From Breviolum minutum Mf 1.05b.01 (Eukaryota; Sar; Dinophyceae; Suessiales; Symbiodiniaceae): 64,000 nucleotides of DNA. Both the position numbers and the translations under genes were made by a program. This document shows, one piece after another, positions 40,160 through 52,350 of the stretch; the first letter of the stretch is position 1; every line of letters starts with the position of its first letter. Where the stretch lies: NCBI GenBank assembly GCA_000507305.1, contig DF239730.1, positions 62,001 through 126,000 of the forward strand. Reading direction: 5' to 3'. The notes below the pieces were generated by a model. That model did no database searches and was not told the origin of the DNA. It saw only the letters and a list, made by a program, of their open reading frames with translations.

Positions 40160-41821
40160 TTTCTTGAGGTATGACGGAGCAGCTGCAATTCACTGTACAA
40201 TATCAGGTTGGCGTGAGGGCCATGGAAAGATGTGGAAACAGAGTGTGTTTGATCCGTGAATCCTTGCGACCCACTGCAATTTTCAAGCTGAAAGTCGAAA
40301 AAAGTCACTACAGCCAAGCTTGACAGCTACAAAAGGGGTACCGCTAGAGGGTACTCCTGAATACTGTAAAATACTGTATACTACTGTCTGCACGAATGGA
40401 GACTACACTGATGATCACTGGTGTTACTATGTGTTTCAGTACCACAAACTGCAGAGTATACCCGCATATTCACAGACTTTCTGATCTAGGAAACTGCTTT
40501 TGTTGGACATTTGGAATCAATTGTAGTCTCTGTACATCTCAGTCAAAACGTCCAAGATTCCATTTTGGATTCCTGCATCAACTTGTTACATTTTGACACT
40601 TCTGGTTGCCCGTGTCGATGGCTATCCGCCATGCGTGGGGATCACTGGCGTGTCCTGGCTCGCAGCGTTCTGGTGCGCCGCGGGCAGAGTCTGACCAGCG
40701 AAGCCCTGAGTGTGTCTTGAATCAGTGGCAGGGCTGTGACCTCCGGTGGCTCCAATGTGTTAGTACAGTGAAGGTATTGACCTAGTGACTTAATGACCAG
40801 TGCAAATTGGTGAATCCTTGCACTTTGGCCAGCAGGCTCTAAAAGTTGCGAAAGATACCAGGATGTGTTGGAGCGTCGGGTATGTGCCCCTTGCAATCAA
40901 GTATGTTTGCGACATCTTGGGAATGATCATGACTTTGGGGGTTGGAATGCTAGTCATGGCCCAAAGAGTGACAGCAGCTTGTATATGCCCAAGCCATCAA
41001 AAGCTCCCCGCAAAGTCTTGTTTAACTGACAGTAGAACTGATGCAGATCAGATCTAAATCTAAATCCATATTTATCTATAATATATCTATATATATATAC
41101 ACGTTTGATCCGCACATGTGCAATATACAGGAGTGTATGCCTTCTTATGCCTTCTTATGCTGGCGAATTTCGGAGGATGATTTGATGCTTGCTCGCCGCA
41201 ACGTTGCAACCTTGACCCCTTGACCTGAGGAGCGCTTGTCAAATGGAGCAGTGCTTTTGGAGATAGACCTGGTGGGCGATCGCTTGCACTTCACAAAACT
41301 CCAAGGTGGACGTGTAGCAAACATAGCAAACTGTGCCACATTTTTTGCTAATATGTTTTGTCATTGTCGTGTCAATGGGTTTGACTTGGACTTTTGTAGC
41401 ACTCAGATTTGTAAATGGCACGCAGGATCTTGATTCTAGTGAGTTTTATGAGTAGCTTGTCGGCATGGCCCGCCCTGCCTTTGGCATCCTTTTGCACTAG
41501 TTTCGATCTGTCAGCCGTGCTGATGATTGGCAGGCCATGGCCCAGAGAAAGGATGGTTGAGCATTCGAGTGATACTGTGCAGCAGATTTGGGGGCTGTTA
41601 CTTATTTGGGTGTAAAGACTCGTAGGTTTCCACCTTTAGTGAAGGGTGGAGAAAGAAGTAAGGGGAGTTGAAGTTATTTGGATTGGACAGCTCTGCTTGA
41701 AAAGTCCTGAAGGTGTTGTGATTTCCTTGAAGCGTCCGGTTTTCGAGGCTCAAGACTCTCTTTAGAGAATCAACACTGGAAAGCAGTCCGTTCAGATCTT
41801 AACCACTGAGGCTTTGCCAAA
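40160..41821 (+). other. Candidate exons of an unidentified gene
   Basis: GC-rich exon-like segments: about 40597-40720 (CRWLSAMRGDHWRVLARSVL to TGA), 41158-41222 (RISEDDLMLARRNVATLTP to TGA) and about 41230-41312 after CCTGAG (SNGAVLLEIDLVGDRLHFTK). They may be alternative 3' ends or fragments of one gene. (TA)n lies at 41083-41099. No family is recognised. Confidence 0.3.
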
Positions 41822-42427
41822 ATGCCTTGCTTGCTGTCCAGCCTTGGCTTCAACCGACGTCGAGTGAAGACTTTGCCAGAAACGGTCCATCGGGTTTGTT
41901 TGGAAGCACCCGCTGGCTGCAATTCCTACCGCCTCACTCTTGCGACTTATCCTGGGGTCCCCGGACTGGTTGTTGTGGACACGGGGAAGTCGGAAGTTGT
42001 GAGGCAGTGGAATAGCCAGCATCCAAATGAACGCATCGAAATAGCAAACGTGATCTTGGAAGCCAACGGCCTGACAGATCCCCAGAAGATGTTGGCAGAG
42101 TTTGGAAGGAAAACCAAAATGGACTTGCTGATCAACACGGAGCTGACTCCACAACAGAAGGCTGTGTTCAATTCATCTGTAGCATTGCATCGAAAGGGCA
42201 AGGTAGTAGATGGACTCCTGAAATCTGTTTCGCAGAGTGACGTTGAACCTGACCAGTTGTGTCCCATTTGCCATGAGGACCTAGAGGAAGCAGATATAGC
42301 AAGTTTGCCTTGTGGTCACCATTTTCACCGGAAGTGTGTTAAAAAGTGGTTGGTCTTTGGGAAGTCACGTTGTCCGATGTGCAATGACAGCCTCACAGAG
42401 GCCTTGTCTTGCAAAGGATGCAGTTGA
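41822..42427 (+). CDS. RING-H2 zinc-finger protein, likely E3 ubiquitin ligase (single exon, 201 aa)
   Basis: The intact frame runs from ATG 41822 to TGA 42425-42427. The C-terminal third holds a perfect RING-H2: CPICHEDL, about a dozen residues, CGHHFHRKC, then KSRCPMC, giving C-x2-C ... C-x-H-x2-H-x2-C ... C-x2-C. Such domains recruit E2 enzymes for ubiquitin transfer. The N-terminal 130 residues have no recognised domain; there is an acidic patch (QSDVEPDQL) before the RING. There is no transmembrane segment or signal peptide. The lack of introns among heavily split neighbours is odd, and a degenerate leader-like sequence (TTTTCGAGGCTCAAG, 41741-41755) lies upstream, so this may be a second retrogene. 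Unlike MetAP2, no clear A-tract or flanking duplication was found. Confidence 0.85.
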   Translation: MPCLLSSLGFNRRRVKTLPETVHRVCLEAPAGCNSYRLTLATYPGVPGLVVVDTGKSEVVRQWNSQHPNERIEIANVILEANGLTDPQKMLAEFGRKTKMDLLINTELTPQQKAVFNSSVALHRKGKVVDGLLKSVSQSDVEPDQLCPICHEDLEEADIASLPCGHHFHRKCVKKWLVFGKSRCPMCNDSLTEALSCKGCS

Positions 42428-42486
42428 ACAGAGGAGGCCTCAAAGGATGATGAAGCCAGTGCTAGATTGGTTTTTCATTCAGTGAC

Positions 42487-42682
42487 AAGGTTTGGCAAGA
42501 TGAATGGTCAGCTGTGCCTTCTCACGAATTCGCTTGGTGCATCGCTTTTCCCATGCCGAAGCACAGTGAAGACTTGCCCTGAGGCATCAGAGACATCAAA
42601 ATCAAAACAATTGCTTGAAGGTTTGGCAAGATGAATGGTCAGCCGTGCCTTCTCACGAATTCGCTTGGTGCATCGCTTTTCC
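42487..42682. repeat. 65-bp duplicated intron-like segment
   Basis: 42487-42551 and 42618-42682 are the same 65 bases with one mismatch. Each begins AAGGTTTGGCAAG, like a GT donor, and ends in the pyrimidine-rich CATCGCTTTTCC. The second copy is followed by TCTCAG, an acceptor. The copies are separated by 66 bases. Confidence 0.9.
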
Positions 42683-43072
42683 TCTCAGTTGCTGTGGGCC
42701 AGGTAAGGCTTTTTCCAACTTTTCCAACAGCTGAGATTTGTGCGAGGTCAACTTAGGTCTGCCTTGTTGCGGCTCCGCGATTGGAGAGGCCTGAGTGTCG
42801 TGGAATTTCTTGGACCATGGCGTCAAGAAAAGACTCAGACCTTTCAGCCTTTCAGACACCTTTCAGGTTTACAGGTGATTTTGTGCCAAATGTACTTGCA
42901 ATATCTTGCGAAGCCATTGCGATGTCAATTTAACCACCTATGACTCACTGATATGTGTATATATATATATATACATATCATTATAAATTAATGTTAAAGT
43001 TTGTATATATAGTATATATATATATCCCAAGATGTCCTCTTCGTTGCGGAGTTTTCCTGTTACCTCCTGCAG

Positions 43073-46000
43073 AGTCCACCATTAAGGAAAGAGAAGGAGC
43101 TACTCCAACGAGTTTCTGAGTTCCAAGTTTCCCATCCAGCGAGACTTTGGGCCATGTCTGATATTCACGCAGACAAGAAAGAGAACATGCAATGGCTCTC
43201 AGAGCTGGATCTGGATGCGTTTTTTGGTGAGATCTTTTTAGCTTTTTGTTGGATTTTTGTTTTTGGAGATGTTTGTTTTTGGAGATCATTGGATGGGATT
43301 TGTTGGATTTCTTATCCGAATTAGAGTAAGGTCTTTTGAGTTTACTGACACTGGTCTGGAAAAGTTATCAGTGGGCAAGAGGACTAGAGTGCATTTCAAC
43401 TTTGCAGCATTGCCCTTTTGACCTCCAGCAGAGGATCCGTTTAGATGCCTTATGATGTACCCTCTCTGCTCAGGTACATACATATTGACATACCCTAACG
43501 TGATCTAACGTGGAAATTCTTGACCTTTCCCACGTTTCATCCATCTCCGAGGTTTCAAGAAGATGTCCTGATCTTGGCTGGTGACGTGGCCAATACCATG
43601 GAGGTGCTGCAGATGCAGGATGCAGCACCATGTGGCCTAGCCCCTGAGGGTCTGATAATTTTGATATGCTTCCCTCGGAAAGTTATGGTTGTGTAATCCT
43701 TACATGTTTGTGTTGATGCTTTGCGGAACTTTGGAGTGAAACATCAGGTGTCATTTCGATGTTTCAAACAACCCATCATTCCAAAACTGCAGCATGCTAT
43801 GCTGCATTTGTGAGCGGCAGCTCCGAAGCTCAGAAAGCAGCTCAATGAGACCCGTTGACTTGATTCACTTCCTTGGTATTCTTGTATGGAATTGTTACTG
43901 TGTATCAATCACTATAAACCGGTTATCCCCTGAACGAATCGTAAGGACTCATCATGATCTATCACGTATGCTAGACTACTGGCCACTTTATCATACGCAA
44001 CAACCCCCTCGTTTCTGCTCAATGTCCACACCGCTGCAGGTGCTGCAAGAGACACTGCTGCTGCTGAAGCAGCGTTTCAATCGCCTCTTTTTCTGCCCTG
44101 GCCACTTGGACTGTGTTTTTCTTGGTGCCGTCGATCCAACGATTCTAGCGCCTAGCCGTTGGCCAAGGCAATCACGACGTATGGATGCAAGGTTGGAAGA
44201 ATGGGAATTCCTTAGTACCTTGGTCACAGATTGCGAGGGCAATCAACAAATTCCAGGAATGAAGACAGATGCTTTTAATTGAATCTACTGCACAAGTTTT
44301 TTTGCACCCACACTCATCCATATCGTTTGCATGTCTCATGATTTCTGCGGATGTCATATCTAAGATAGATTTGTTGTACTATATTACATACATTGCATGT
44401 GTGATATTCATTGATGTGCTATGTGTGTAGCTACGCTGTCAATCTGTATTTGTATGCATGTACTTGTGTACATACATTTCGTTTAGAGTCTAGAGTGAGG
44501 TTCGAGATTCTGGCCTGTTTCAACGTTCAGGTTGATTTATGTGTGAACTGTGTAGAGACTGTCCGCTGTTCACGAGCCAATGGGCAGTGTTTGTAGAGAT
44601 GTTGCCCTCATGGGCAGCTGAATTGCCATTTAAGACCATCGCACTGTTTTTTCCGCAAGGACAAGCTACGCGCTATTATGGACTTCTGCAAATCGGCAGG
44701 AATTGAAGCTTGGGTAAGATAAGCTCAGAGGCAGCCAAGCGGCCATGGAGCATCAAACGCACAGTTTCAGAACATGTTTCCTCAGGTGTGCTTGATTCTT
44801 GTTGCTATCCACCCATGTTGATCTATGGTTCTTTGAACTTCCTGTAATCGCAGGGTATATGTGTGTGTCCCCATGCCAAGTCAAGTCAAGTTGTTACAAT
44901 AAGGGTGTAGGATACCGATATCACAGATCATTGGTGAGGACTACCCCCTGCTACCCTCAGCAACTTAGGAAGTTGAACCTGGAGTCGTGAATACAGGCGC
45001 CTTGGGAAAACCTGAGGTTGCTTCCTCCCTGGAAAAAATGGGTTAATGATCAGTGCGTATCAGCCCAAAGGAATTCACATGATCTCACGTGATGCTTTTT
45101 ATGTTATGTTTCCTGGGACCAAGGGGAGCCAGCCCTTTCGTAGCTTAAAATCAATGCCAGATTGTATATTTGGTGGATTTGGGGGTGTAGTTTGTGATTC
45201 AAAAATGGAAAGCCTCAGTTTGGGGTCAGATGTGCTAGAATCAGAAGAGGCCGTTGATTTGGATGCAAGCATCCTTATTTGTGTTTGGATTTGGGTGCCC
45301 GAAATGAATAAAGGCTGCAAGTGAAGCAATTTCACAGGTACGTCCCATTTCTTTTGGCTGTTCCTTTGCCAGGCCTCCCTTGTCCCATTTCACTTCATCC
45401 CATGTGCCCGTTCAAATTCAACTTCTGACAAATGAGATGCACGGCAGTTACCATGCATTCAGTGGATCGGTTCTCATCCCACCAGAAGCCAAAATGTTCA
45501 GATGTGGGACCTCTTCTGCTGGTGCCCCTTGTTGCATGGCACCATCCGCAATGGGATACCGAGCCGGACCTAGAAGACACCCGTCAACAACGCAGCGGGG
45601 AGGAACCAAAGCAGCAGATGCTAATGCTAAACACATCTAACACCATAAGATTCTTTGGCAAATTCAGTAGCATCAAGTAGCTTACCCACTTGCAAGTGCT
45701 GTACATGCTGAATACAGAACAAGGTTGTCTAGTACATGTGTTGAATTTTGTGAAGCATGGTCCTGCTAGTTGAGGAGTGGAGCGTTCCCTCACCAGAGAC
45801 CACCATGGCAGAGACTCGACTCTAGCGCATCCCGTTGCATTTGCCTACTTTCACAAAGTTCAACTGCATCACCATGTCAGAGCCATTTCTTTGTGTAAGG
45901 ACTACTGGGCTACTAAATGGCCCAAGGATCTTCACATTGCAGATGGCTCCGTAGCCAAGGAGCTAGATCGCCTCAATGATCAAGGCTAGGAGCTGTGCTG

Positions 46001-47445
46001 GTTTGCCATTATGAATGATACACCCCCCCACCACAGAAAAAACAGAAAGTTGTTTCATCAATGAAATTGTTGCTGAGTTGTTCAAGTGTTTCTTAGCTTC
46101 CAAGTTTTTTTTCATGACCTTGTTGAATCTCCTTGATGTTTCTCTCCGGGATTAAGCTCGCCACGAGCTCCGTTTCTAGTGAAACCTTGGAGGTTTCGCA
46201 GCAGCCATGAAACGACGAGACGACGTGCGGGGCATAATTTCGTTCTCACATTTTCTGCCAAAGATGGAGCTGAACCCAGAGAAGCGATATTTGATTCCGT
46301 CATCTCTGGCCAAGGCACCTTTGCTTAGAGATGTTAAGGACCTTTAAGTCCTTAGGATGTTCAGTTGTTTTCTCTACAAACCTGACTTGACATTATTGAA
46401 GTTTTGATTTCAAAACATCCATCGAGGCGGTGGGCTCACTCTACTTGCAACAACGGGTGGACGCGTGGCTGAGCAAAAGATGGGTCCACTGAGAAGTCAT
46501 GAAGAAGTCATGATGGCCAGTTCAATTACTGTAATAATTTGACTGATTCATTCCATGGAGTTCCACCTTGCCAAAGAAGAAGGGTTTTGATTCGATAGAT
46601 ATTGCTGCTTTTTGTCTTAATGATTTGTACGCTTTCAGGTAGTCAACCCAAAAAAAACTTCGATGTTCAAAAAGAATCGATAATCACAATTTACAAACAA
46701 GAATCAAATCACAATGGTCTGTTTGTTTCATATTGTTTTTTTTATTGGTGCAATGCCATTCTGCGGTTCATCATTTCTGGAGGCTCCGGCCAGACGTCCA
46801 CATCTTTGGCCACACGCACTTTGGTGGTGTGGCAAGCAAGATAGGGAATTGGTAGGGGATGCTGCAGTTGATTTCGACATTCTTTCGTTTTCAAAGAAGG
46901 TGTAATGCAGGCCAAGAATGAAATTGAAAAGGAAGAGATAGATTGTAGAGGTGAAATCGCAGGGGATTTTCTATCCTTGCATTTGGCTTTTTATTATCCT
47001 CAACATCATGGTCATTAGGTCATAATGAAACACTTTGTTGATATGTCAGTCCAGCCAAGATTCCCCTTAAATGTTCTACACATATTGTTTCATTAGAGTC
47101 TCGTTTGCTTGCTTTCAGCGATTCTTTCGGGATATGCCCAGGTGGTTCATTGGTCTACAGATGTCTGGTTTCTCCCCGGTGCATGATGTGCGGATTTGAC
47201 GCATTTTTTACAACTTCCATTCAGTATGGGGTCCTCAGTAGTTACCAGTAGTCTTTGCAGGGGTGTCTTTTTCGCTCACTTCTCCAGATACAAGATACAT
47301 TTTGGTTGAATTTATGTGTGATCTAGGTTATGATATGGATGTGGATGGAGTTCGTTACCTTCAAGCTGCCTTGGGAACACCTGCAGAAAGAACTTGGGCT
47401 GGATCCATTGCATCTTTGGGAGACTTTCCATCTGAAAAGAGGTGA
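43073..47445 (+). CDS. Calcineurin-like metallophosphoesterase
   Basis: All five metal-binding blocks occur in order on separate exons. 43073 to about 43219: LWAMSDIHADKKENMQWL (D-x-H). 43552-43603: EDVLILAGDVANTME (GD). 44040-44100: VLQETLLLLKQRFNRLFFCP. 44168 to about 44193: GNHDVWMQ (GNH-D). 44660-44713: DKLRAIMDFCKSAGIEAW. 45502 to about 45592: LLLVPLVAWHHPQWDTEPDL. 45900 to about 45981: WATKWPKDLHIADGSVA. 46202 to about 46321: GIISFSHFLPKMEL and NPEKRYL (His block). 46427-46456. 46794 to about 46826: HIFGHTHFG (GHxH). 47327-47445: DMDVDGVRYLQAALGTPAER to TGA. It is probably a soluble binuclear-metal phosphatase of the plant/protist type; the substrate is unknown. Intron 43604-44039 is bounded by a 10-bp direct repeat, and the intron after 44100 begins with GC. 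A possible 5' exon lies near 42734-42860. Confidence 0.85.
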
Positions 47446-47880
47446 CTTGTCATTGCAATGCGTTCGAAAAGACCAGATGGAGATGTTACAAAACCTAAAA
47501 CAAAACATGGAAGCTGATGCCTTTGACCCTTTTGATAAATCAAAGTTCTGTACACAGAGGGTAAAGCTGGCTGCTGTTAAAAGACATGTATATGATGCAT
47601 ATGTATATCTGTATATGTATGATCATATACCTTGCTGTTTTTGCTTGCATGTTCGCGACAGGAACTAAATTCATCTCAGTCCTTGGCAATGAAAGCCCAA
47701 AGCTTCACCCATCGTTCTTGGAAGTTGTGCGTGGGATCAACGTATAAACTATGTATGTCCCTTGTGGCATTCACAAGCCAAATTCAGATATCAGCCGTAT
47801 GATAATGTATAACAATGTGTGATATACATGTACTTGATTACTTGCACGTTTTTGGTGGCACATTCCACTCAATCAGGCCT

Positions 47881-49218
47881 TGCCTGATTTGGCATCATGG
47901 ATGGGCACCTCGTCACAGAAGTTCTTGGACCAAGTACTACCAACGTTATGGACGCCAACCACAGGTCACACACCTGGTGCCCTCGGTATGTTGCAACCTG
48001 TACACGCCAAGTGCAACGTGTCGCAGTGGATGGATTGCAGGGAGGATGCCCATTTGGCTCTTCGGAACTTTGCCATCACGACTTCAAGAAGCGCAAATGG
48101 TCATACGTGAGGCTCGGAACATTTTCTGTGATCATTTGGATGTGCGGAAGATGGTTCAATTCCTTATGTATGTAATCTTCGGCAGTGGATGGGCAGTGAT
48201 AGACATGGCCAGACCATGCCAGACCTCTATTTGAGAATTGCGCAGTAGCACTTTCCCTTCGACACTACTTTCATACTTCTGCACAAAGCTTAAGTGCTTG
48301 CAAACACATGCAAGCAGCTTAACCCAAATAGCACCTCCAGCAGTTAGCACAACTTTTCGTTCCAATTAGTATGCACCATGTATTCCTTTCAGATGCTTGT
48401 CAAAACAGGTGCAGGAAGTTACTGGGTTTGATGTGCGCAGCAAGAATGCAAAAGCTTTGGTGACTTGTCTTTGTCAGACGGGGCTTATTGCTTTTTCCGG
48501 GACCTTTCATGAGTGCATGCACTTCAGTAGGGGACCTTTCAATGGGCCTTTTCCTAGCAGTGTGATGCCTAACAGGCACCAAGCCATTCGAGAAATGTAA
48601 TGAACTTGTGGTGCAAGTGTCCTTCATCTCACCTCCATATCCTCCATCGTATTACAGTACCCCTTCAAATTGGCCCTTCAAACAACTTTGACTCAGCGAG
48701 CCACCAGCTTGGGAGTGCCGGATCCCTTTCCACTATCCCAGGAAAAGCTGCCCAAGAGTTCACAAGGAGAGCCGAGATTAGTAGAAGCAACTGAAGCAAT
48801 CGGTTCCTTGCCCTTTCAATCAAAGGGTTTCGTATGGTTCGCCTCCAGATTTGACTTGCCAGAGAAGTTTCACCCGAATCACCCAGAGGAACAGCAAGTT
48901 TCTTTCCAGACCTCTCAGGTTGGCATAAGAAAGCCTCCCACACCTTCATTGATGTACGAATGGGAGGCTATGTTGGCTGGGCATGTGAGGGTCCAAAATA
49001 AGCAAGGCAAGTAGGTTTGAGAGGATGCACATTGACGGGGGTTCTCCATCTTTGCCCTATGTTTGCTTGTCATTAAAGAGATTTTCGCAACAACACTATG
49101 TCAGTTTGCTTCAGTGTATGCAGGTCGCGACCGCATTCCGGGGTCCATTGCACTTCCTCATCCAGATGCAACGGAGACACTGGTATCCCTAGAGGATGAT
49201 GACTTGCTACCAAGCTGA
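47881..49218 (+). CDS. Unidentified multi-exon protein
   Basis: Exons: from about 47878 (ALPDLASWMGTSSQKFLDQV, then LPTLWTP), possibly 47990-48170 (frame uncertain), 48395 to about 48485 (SKQVQEVTGFDVRSKNAKAL), 48658-49006 and 49115-49218. The 48658-49006 exon is 349 bases after TTACAG. It reads YPFKLALQTTLTQRATSLGV, later GFVWFASRFDLPEKFHPN and SLMYEWEAML, and ends at a textbook GCAAGT donor. The last exon joins it in phase and reads GRDRIPGSIALPHPDATETL, then an acidic end (LEDDDLLPS). No domain is recognised. The splice phases support the last two exons strongly. Confidence 0.5.
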
Positions 49219-50438
49219 TCAGAACAGTGGGGTCCTGGTGGCAAAGAAATCACCCCCAAAGCTTTTGTGAAATTTGAGAACCAGAAGTGAGAATAGCAGC
49301 ACCGTGATCCTGTTTGTGGAAAATTGGGAGATGTAGGCCTTCACACTAAATTTTTTGTGTCCCTGCCGGTAAGGCTTCAACTCTGCGAGCAAATGAACGC
49401 GACTGGGCTTCATCCAAGGGTTTCAATGGAGTGAAAGACACTGTGGGACACTTGATGTTGGTTCACGAATTTCTTGGTATTAAAATCAATAAAATCATAC
49501 TTCAGGGCCCTGAAAAAAAAGCTTGCTTGAAGTCCTTATCGGGTCATATGCTAACAGGCAAGATTCCTAGTGTGCATGAGAGACATGCAAATTGGTAGCA
49601 ATGATCAACTCAGATTGATGATGGCTGAATGTCAACTTATTTCACCCTCAAAGTTTTGAAGAATGAATTCAAGCACATCATTAAACAAATCTATGGGTCA
49701 TCAGCAGTTTGCATGTAACGATCCAAGGCTAAGGGTGGGCAGATGGTCATCATCGCACATGAGTTGAAATATGCTTGGGATGCTGCGATGCTGCTGGCTG
49801 GCTACTTTCGTATGTGGCCTTCCGAGATGCTGCTGGGATCTGAGAAAGGTCGATAGAGGAAACCCTCAATGAATAATGAGGTTTTGATGCCCTAGCGCGA
49901 GCAGGGAAAACTTTTCAGAATACACCCGGAATTGGAGTATGGTCAGCATGGTGTTTGCTTTTTGATTGCTGACTCACATATTGAGAAAGGAAATTTGGAC
50001 CTTCGATGATATGTTGAACATGGTCACCACTGCTGCAAATGAAATTGCTGTTTCTGAATTTTATATTGATCGTATTCTTGGCGTTCGGTCCCCACAGCCA
50101 GTGCAAATTAACCCCAGAAGAATACGCTTTGCTGCCAGCCTGGGCGTAAACTTGCCTGACTTGCATCTTGTAATTCTCTGCGTCTTATATCACGTATGTA
50201 TTTTATAGAATTCTCATAGCATGTGTCTTTCAACAGTTTGTGAATTTCCGAAATACACATAGGATTGATTGTGATTGCATGTCTTTTTGTTTTTATGTAT
50301 GCATATAGAAATCGATACGGATATACAGGCATATGAATTGATACAAACACATGTATGCTTGTTATTTGGGGCATTGGCTCAATTTGCGCCTTAGCAGCTA
50401 GAGCAGAGTATATCATTTTTGGTTTGCTGGGTGCTAAG
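49219..50438. other. No confident gene; possible upstream exons
   Basis: Segments near 49930 (HPELEYGQHGVCFLIADSHI) and 50000-50090 could be exons of the gene ending at 50799, but borders and frames are uncertain. The rest looks non-coding. Confidence 0.3.
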
Positions 50439-50799
50439 TCGGATCCAACCCAGGACGATCATTCGTGGCGGTTGGACTGCCTGGCAAGATGCCAATGGGC
50501 CCTTGGAATAGAGCATGTGCAGAGGCTGTCTTTGAAGCACTTTGGACAGCATGTTCAGGTTGAGCAGAATGGTGTGAAGACTTAAACTTCCGGCACTTAA
50601 TCAGGAAAAGACTATACATGGCCACTTGGATCTTGTTTTGGTGTACCTCAATCATCAGGACAGATCTCTCAGTTGGGAGGTCCACCAAAACCTTACCATG
50701 TATTTCCACGTTGCAGGTATTTGCTGCTTGAGACTTCCAACACTTGGGATCTCAAAGAATCCTCCTGATGAAGCAGATCCAATGATCGAAATCGATTGA
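50439..50799 (+). CDS. Two 3' exons of an unidentified protein
   Basis: Exon 50439-50558 lies between a GCTAAG acceptor and a GTTGAG donor and reads SFVAVGLPGKMPMGPWNRAC, then AEAVFEALWTAC. Exon 50717-50799 follows TTGCAG and joins in phase, reading ICCLRLPTLGISKNPPDEAD to TGA (50797-50799). No family is recognised. The tail is acidic. Confidence 0.45.
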
Positions 50800-52350
50800 G
50801 CACGGAGGAACTGAGGACCTTGGAGGGAAAATCCAATCCTGCGTGGCAAAAACCGCGAGAGTCGAGGGCGAAGTGGAAATTTTTCAGCCCTCGCCTATAA
50901 TGAATCAGACTTCGGCCGGAGCAGAAACAGGGCTGGAAGTTGACATGGCGACAGAGATGTATAACAGCACTTGGATCCATTTGGATCAAGCCAGTTCATC
51001 TACTAGGGTTGATTTGGTTAAATGAAAAAACTGTTTTCAAATCATCCATGAAATACAAACAAGGAATCCGATGGGAATGATTTTTGGCTGCCGGATCACT
51101 TGGTGAGGCATTCCATGATGGCAGTTGATGCACAGATGATGCACAATCCATGGCGTCCTTCATCAGAGAATATCAAAGCTATATTATAGATACCTTCTGA
51201 TAGCTTCTTGACACATACTCAGGGTTAGGTCCGGTATTTTTTTCTTGCTTTCAAATGTAAAGTTGAAAGTGGATATTTTCCAACCAATTTTCTGAGTATG
51301 CCAGGTCGCGGTGTTGGCGCTCAAGATGGGCGGCCTTGCTATAGGCCAATGCAGTTGCCAAGGTACCCCAAAAAAAGAAAAACTCAAATCGACTCACAAC
51401 TGGTTGAAGCGATTTGGATTTCAAGGTCCAAGAGTTTATCGACCGAAACAAAACGAAGAAAAATATTTGCCAGAAAAATTGCTTCCCCTGAGTGTCTTGG
51501 CTGTTAGGGAAGTTTCACAACCTGCCATGAATTCATTGAAAGGAGAAGCGGTCCTTTTGAAGCTTGGAAATTCAATGCTCCTTTGCACCAGTCGAAACAC
51601 TGGCTAGGGAAATGAATCTTCCAACCTCACACTCACACCAGGTGGTGCAGGTCGCACGACTCATTTGATTGCAATTTGCAAGACTAATTGGCATAAAGTA
51701 GCGACAAGTGGCATACGAAAGGATTTGATTGGTGCATAACATGCCAAAGTGGCCTTGGTTTGGCTTGACACCCTTGATAGCCAAGGGGAATGAGGAGATG
51801 TGAAAGTCTAGGATGATGCAGGAGCTCAGATTTTTTACTTCAGTGGATACACAGGATGCTCAGAAAACATGGATGGACACATGGACCCTAGCAAATACGG
51901 ACATGCTGGTTCTTGACAGCCCTTCACCACGCAAGATGCTCCCAGACACATCCATGTATATAAAGCGGCATGAAGCCTGTAGAAGAAGAGCATGGCAGCA
52001 TGGAGATTGATATGAAGTGGCATGTCCGAAATTGATTCGAATTGAAATTGAAAAAGCATACAACAGTACCTACAAAAGAACGCATCGCGTTTGTCAGGCT
52101 CTCTGAATCCCCCACAAAGACGATGCTTACTGTTCTTGGACCCACATCTCCAGCTGAAGTCTTGTGTCTTCAGCCTGTAGGTAGGCTTGCCGAACCTAGC
52201 TGCTTTTCCCCTTCGGTGCCAATCTTGCCAAAGCACTCTTGATGGCTAGTCATTCGCATTAGAGTTTAGATGCTTTCTTTATGACTGAAGATATTGGCAC
52301 GGGAGGCAAAATGCAATTGCTGCATCTTCGAAATCATCAGTCCTTTTGGA
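50800..52350 (+). other. Candidate exons near the end of the + strand block
   Basis: About 50800-51025 reads KTARVEGEVEIFQPSPIMNQ and ends in TGA. 51305-51607, after TATGCCAG, reads VAVLALKMGGLAIGQC and then WLKRFGFQGPRVYRPKQ to a stop. Both are + strand and protein-like. At 51813-52242 both strands are open and I cannot choose between them. No recognised families. Confidence 0.3.

Noticed and set aside
51835..52236. 133-codon - strand ORF opposite two + strand ORFs
   Set aside because: Both strands are open and there are no splice or family clues; strand cannot be decided, so no gene is called.
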